NCBI GenBank assembly: GCA_028565715.1
Contig: JAOXYC010253565.1
Location: forward strand, 1-10,075
Direction: 5' to 3'
Origin: Phoronis pallida
Lineage: Eukaryota > Phoronida > Phoronidae
Length of the DNA: 10,075 nucleotides
Part shown: positions 1 to 6,000 of the stretch, one piece after another
Layout of the letters: each line of letters begins with the position of its first letter
How positions within the stretch are numbered: the stretch's first letter is position 1
Notes under the pieces: model-generated
Told to the model about the DNA's origin: nothing
What the model saw: only the letters and a program-made list of their open reading frames with translations
The model's database searches: none
Position numbers and translations under genes: made by a program

Positions 1-57
1 ATTATTCTGGATGAGTTGAACCTCGCTCCAAGTGATGTTTTGGAGGCTCTTAACAGG
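1..57 (+). CDS. MDN1: MDN1 exon 1 of window (partial): AAA3 Walker B
   Basis: Residues 1-19, opening with IILDELNLAPSDVLEALNR. The hydrophobic stretch followed by D-E is the Walker B motif that binds Mg2+ and activates water; the DELNLA continuation is typical of midasin. The left edge is cut by the window, so the real 5' end of the exon is unknown and the AAA3 Walker A lies upstream. Donor GTATGC at 58, phase 0. Confidence 0.93.
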
Positions 58-3000
58 GTATGCATTCAATTTCTTTTTGTATGAATAATCCTTATGAAAG
101 GTTATGCTCCTTAGTTGAAATAGTATACAGTAGGGCTACATCTTTTGAGATATACAGGTGTGTTTACTACTGCTGTTTGATAGTAAAAAGAAAAGTTCTA
201 ATAAGTGTGTAATTTAGAAAAATCGTCATTAAATTAAAAGAAAGGTGTTGGGGCAAAATTAGCCATGTGACCAAGGGCATTGTAGTTTAATTCATTAATA
301 TCTTTTGTAATGTTAGCACTCTGGGGGGATTCTAGGGAATACATAAAATTACAGTCATCCTTCACTTACAAGGTAAGTCCGTCGAACTGAATAATTTTTT
401 GTATAAAATGAATTTTTCTATTTTTGTCAATCTGAAAGTTTAAGACTATATAATTACGTGTTGACAAATATGAGATGTTTTTCTGTAACCAATAAGCACA
501 ATGTTTATCAAATATAAATTTCCTGTGGATTGTCTTACAGCTGCTTGATGATAATCGTGAACTGTTCATACCAGAAACACAGGAGACGGTCAGAGCTCAT
601 CCAAGATTCATGTTGTTTGCTACCCAGAATCCACCTGGCCAATATGGCGGCAGAAAGGTAATGACGGTTCTTTATACATTGAAATAGCTTTCTTTTTTGA
701 ATTCATCAAATTTATTTGGGAGTAACTTAAGTTTCACCTGTTTCAGAGTTGCCGGCACCTGATATAGTTAATTGTTGGGATATTTGAAAATAATGTGCAA
801 TACTGTTTTCTTCCAGGTTTTGTCCCGAGCATTCCGTAACCGCTTCATAGAACTGCATTTTGATGAGCTACCCAGTGGTGAACTGGAGACAATACTTCAT
901 GAAAGATGTTGTCTGCCCATGTCTTACAGTAAGAAACTTGTGGCTGTCATGTTAGAACTACAGGTAGCGTATTTACTCTCTCACATCTCTACTTGAGTAT
1001 TAAGCTGGATTTGACGATATAAAGCAGCCAAGCAAACAAACACATTTTATTGCTTATCCCACCACAGGTCTTCATTGAGAAAAGTTTTATTCATCAAAAT
1101 GAACCAAACAAAAAACTTGGTATTCTAGAAGAAGGGTTTGAATGGGGCTAGTTGGCAAACTAAGAACTCCTCAGATGGCGCTATTGTTTTATGTGGTATT
1201 GCCATTAACAATGGCTTTACGGACGCATGCGCTATGTTGATTTGCCACATAGTACACTGCTGCCGCCTTTTGGTCAACTAGCTCCATTGACATGACTTAA
1301 CATATTCAAGGAATCTGACATGATTAACTTTAAACTTTCCTTGTTTGTAGACTCGAAGGAGGAGCTCGGGTGTTTTTGCTGGAAAACAGGGTTTCATAAC
1401 TCTGCGTGATTTGTTCCGTTGGGCTGAGCGGTATCATAAAGCTGCCAATGACAACTCTCAGAAGTTTTATGATTGGGACCAACATTTAGCTGATCAAGGT
1501 AGATTCTATTTTAATCTCTAGATAAGAAAATATTGAATCTTGATTGTGCCAAATGTCATTTTCTCCATATTCATTACAAGAAAGTCTTTTTTATGTTGTA
1601 TGTTAAACTTTGTATTCTCCAATCTTATATCTTAGAGAAACTTAACTTAATTTCACAAAGTCTCACAAAGTATGGTTAAGTTTTAAATAGTGACTGCTGA
1701 TTGCTGGCGAGTAAATGAATAAATGATAAATACGCATTTTAAAAAATCATTTTCTTCCATGGTTGAGACTGATTTCTCTTTTTAGGTTTTTACTTCAATC
1801 TCATTTATAGCAATCAATAATTTCTTTTGTAATACTCATGATGGATGATGTCCAATAATATTGCGTAAAAGCAAAGAATGTTTTCAATGTAATTTCCACA
1901 TCCCAGGCTATCTCTTGCTTGCTGGAAGGGTGCGGAAAGCTGATGAATGTCAGGTCATTCAGGAGGTCATTGAGAAACACATCAAACGCAAAGTATGTGA
2001 GGAGAATCTATTCAACTTACATGATAAAACCTCACCAACCGTAGCGGCAACGCTGAATGATGTTATCGTGAGATCGCCACCAGGTTTTGAGCATGTGGTA
2101 TGGACGTCTAGCATGCAACGTCTAGCAGTGCTAGTTGGTCAAGCTGTCAAGTATGGGGAACCCGTCTTACTTGTGGGTGAAACAGGGTATGTTCAGCTGT
2201 TGAGTGTCTCAGAATATTGATTGTCCTTTAAACTGCAGTTTAGAAAGGCTGTTTGTCTATGAGTGCTAAACCGAGCATGACATCTTTGTTTGTACATTGA
2301 CTTTTATCAAAAATGAAATCAATTGTATTATGAATCTCCAAATTCTCAACATAAACTTAAGTTTGTTATTTTTTCCCTGGAAAAATGTATAATATTCCTT
2401 TATTTTAATTTGTGTAGATTGGAAGCAGATCTTCATTTAAATATGTTTGGATAAAAATAACATTCTGCTTTGCTTGTTTTGCGGAGCACTTTTTCATATC
2501 GGCAAATTGATCGGACAATTACTTGGTGAGTTGCCAACAAGTGCTAATAGAGAGATATTTTGCCGATGCGAAAAAGTGCTCCGCAAAACAAGCAAAGCAG
2601 AATGTTGCTGTATTTTTAACCAAACATGTTTATTTTAATTCATGACAATTTTAATTTGGTGTTTTGATTAAACAATTATTTTTCCAGCTGCGGTAAGACG
2701 ACTGTGTGTCAAGTGTTTGCGGCGTTGGCCAATACTAGGCTGTATTCCGTCAACTGTCACCTGCATACAGAGGGCGCTGACTTCCTGGGTGGACTACGAC
2801 CTGTCAGGCATAGGACGATGGATGAGGTAAAAAACATGACGTTAGGAATCTTAGTTAACAGTACCTGAGTGGAGTGGTTTAAAGAAAGAATCTGAAATGA
2901 TGGTGTGGCTGTTCTCGAGGAGTACTTCGATGAAAAGTGGTCACGGACCTGCCGCACTTAAGTCAAAAAGCGCACCCATTTAGATACCCAGCGAAAATAA

Positions 3001-6000
3001 TACAAAATATAGACCCATTTCTATACCTACACGCAAAAAGTATCTTAAATTGGCAAAAAACGTCCCATATCTGTACCAAAATGAGTGAAAACCCAACCCA
3101 TAGGGATACCAAAATCGGTGAAAACCTGACGCAAATCTGCGGCACATCTGTACCCATCCCTACAAAGGAAGTATGATGATTTTATAATTAGTACTTTGTT
3201 TTATTTTAATTATCTAGGATACCGAACATCAGAAGTTGTTTGAATGGTGTGATGGCCCTCTTGTTCTTGCAATGAAGTCATCTGCCATGTTTCTTATTGA
3301 TGAAATTTCGCTAGCAGACGACTCTGTCCTGGAACGTCTCAACAGTGTCCTAGAACCCGAGAGAACTTTGCTCATTACGGAAAAAGGCGGGAATATTGAT
3401 ATAAATGAAGAAATTGAACACGTGATCGCTGGTGAAAGCTTCCGAATTTATGCAACCATGAACCCTGGTGGTGATTACGGGAAGAAGGAATTGTCGCCAG
3501 CATTGAGGAATCGTTTCACAGAGATCTGGTGTCCTCAGAATCATCGACGTGAAGATTTTGTCCGCATTATAGAACACAATATCAGTGATGGTATTAGACT
3601 TGTCCCCGCTGGTGATGTGTCGGGTTATGGTGACGCCATGATGGACTTTATTGAATGGTTTATCAATAGTGAGATTGGAAGGAGGTTTGAAGAATTCCAC
3701 TTTATCTTAATGGTTATAGTATAAAAACTAATGATGAACATTCATTGATAAAATAAATTGTAAAAATAAGCTATAATATTAGATATGAGTATTACTTTAT
3801 TTTGGACAGACATTCCGAGCAAAAGCCCTACTTCAGTTTTTGAAGAAAAGGTTCAATATAATCACTTTCACTGAAAGTTAACATTAATAACAATTACCAA
3901 GTGTGTAAGACAAAATTTGCCTTTTGTGACAAATGTTAACCCAAAAGCCAGTCTACTTAAAACTTTGAAGCAATTAAGACCTGATGTTATTGCATTTTTG
4001 TTCTTAACAGGTGTACTGTGAGCATCCGTGACATCCTTGCCTGGGTTCATTTCATCAACTCCTGCTCTACACACACTGTGGCCCCACTCTCCCCTGTGAT
4101 GTCATATGTTCATGGGGCGTGTCTTGTACTGATTGACAGTCTTGGTTCAGGTAAGTGAGAATCTGTGACATCCTTGCCTGGGTTCATTTTATCAACTGCT
4201 CTACACACACTGTGGCCCCACTCTCCCCTGTGATGTCATATGTTCATGGGGCGTGTCTTACTCTGATTTAAAGCATTTTGTTAATTTGAATTTTGTCATG
4301 AGACCAATTTGTTTGAATTCCTAAAAAATGATTTTAGGAAGATTACACACTATGGTCTTTTTATTTGATCTATTTTATGTCTTGAAGGGGACAGGTCTCG
4401 TCTTTTTTTTGCAATTAAGAGAAACTATATTCAAAAAGTGCCAAAAATAGCAAAGTTCACAGTTATGCTAAGTGAAATCTTTATGTTAGTCATAATTAAA
4501 CATGATTTATGCCTGTGTTTGTAGGTTCAACAGCCAACATGAGTCAGTCTGTATCATCATCAGCACGAGACATGTGTATGACATTCCTGATGGACCAGCT
4601 CAAGGGGAGGTCATGTGACTTGGATGACATCACATCGCTAGGCAACAATCAGCATGCAACTCCTGACGTGGTCAGTACTGAGACCATGTTTGGGATCGGA
4701 CCATTCTTTATAGCCAAGGGTAAGCCATTACTTAAAGTTACTGTATCTGCGTTGGTCCAAATTCGGCATCAAACATAAATCAACTAGAAACTTGTGTTGA
4801 ACATAAAAAACTTACTTGCATCTGAGTAAAAAATCTGTAAAGGGGGAGCTTTTGTGTCCGAAATGGTGACTTTTTATCGGATACAAAGCTCTCAAATCAC
4901 CCTTTAACTTTAAGAAATGAAACTATTTAAGTTAGCATTCATCAGCATTGGACTAAGAGCTGTGTTCTGTATCTCAATCCAACTAAAATACTAGTTTAAT
5001 TTATAATTGTTTTCATGTAAAAGATATTTGATTGAACTCTTAAGACACAGAAAACAATTTATAATTTGAAACTTTTTGAAGAGCACTATATAATGGCAAG
5101 CCTATATGTCAAAAAAGATTTAAAAAAAAAACTTGCCCAAGTTCATGAATATAAGATTGTACAGGTTTCCAATAATTCTAAAATTAAATTGTCTCAATTG
5201 CAACTGTTTGTAACTGGATCAGTATTTGAATTGCAGGATCAGACACTGACACATCCCTCACCCAGTATGCACTACAAGCTCCCACCACATGCGTCAATGC
5301 CCTTCGTGTTCTGAGGGGACTGCAGCTCAACAAGCCAATACTTCTGGAAGGCTCACCGGGAGTTGGAAAGACTAGTCTCGTAGCTGCTATAGCCAAGGCA
5401 TCTGGGAACACACTTGTCAGGATTAACCTGTCTGAGCAGACTGTAAGAATGTGTTTCAAGATAATGTTCTAACCATTAGTGCTCAGAGGTTTTCATTAAC
5501 TGTTTATTTTTCTTTATGTACCATGGGGCCAATTGTGCTATCAAAATTAACATTATTAACTACATTTATTAACTACATTGCAACAAACACAAGGTGGAAT
5601 AGTTGAATTTTATTTAGAATACATGAAAAAAAGTCTTTTATTACAAATTGCTATTTAAGAGTTTTGGCAGATTTTTCAAATTCTTGCTCACGATGTCTAT
5701 TGAATGCAGATATTATGTTGTGTAGGATGTGAGTGATTTGTTTGGTGCTGACTTACCAGTAGAAGGAGGACAGGGTGGGGAGTTTGCCTGGAGGGATGGT
5801 CCTCTACTACAGGCACTCAAACATGGACATTGGATAGTACTGGATGAGGTAAGAAACAAGTCCTATACTTCTCAATTTTGATTCCTAGTGTCGTATTTGA
5901 TTTTCTAATTAAGGTAGACTTTTATTTGGCTGCTTCATAAGAGCCATGATTAATTTAGAAGACAGTTAACAAATCGTCAAATACAATTTATCTGCTACAC

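Noticed and set aside
2447-2638. 63-codon plus-strand open frame
   Set aside because: It lies wholly across the foldback element; its cysteine-rich look comes from reading the two complementary arms.
2437-2640. TTAA target-site duplication (piggyBac-type) around the intron 5 foldback
   Set aside because: TTAA-like bases occur on both sides but at unequal distances from the arms in a very AT-rich region, so chance explains them.
2970-3165. CRISPR-like array
   Set aside because: Units are degenerate, spacing is irregular and the context is an intron of an animal gene.
2937-3176. Overlapping open frames on both strands (2937-3176 plus, 2963-3157 minus)
   Set aside because: Both are by-products of the stop-poor degenerate tandem repeat; no start context, splice logic or homology.
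3350-3700. 116-codon antisense open frame
   Set aside because: It mirrors MDN1 exon 7, whose sense frame carries unmistakable AAA4 motifs.
4155-4268. The second exon 8 copy as a mutually exclusive exon
   Set aside because: Entering at the equivalent AG gives AGG-TAA, entering at the next AG gives a stop within five codons, and there is no polypyrimidine tract before it or donor after it.
5184-5459. 91-codon antisense open frame
   Set aside because: Shadow of exon 10, which encodes the AAA5 Walker A region on the plus strand.
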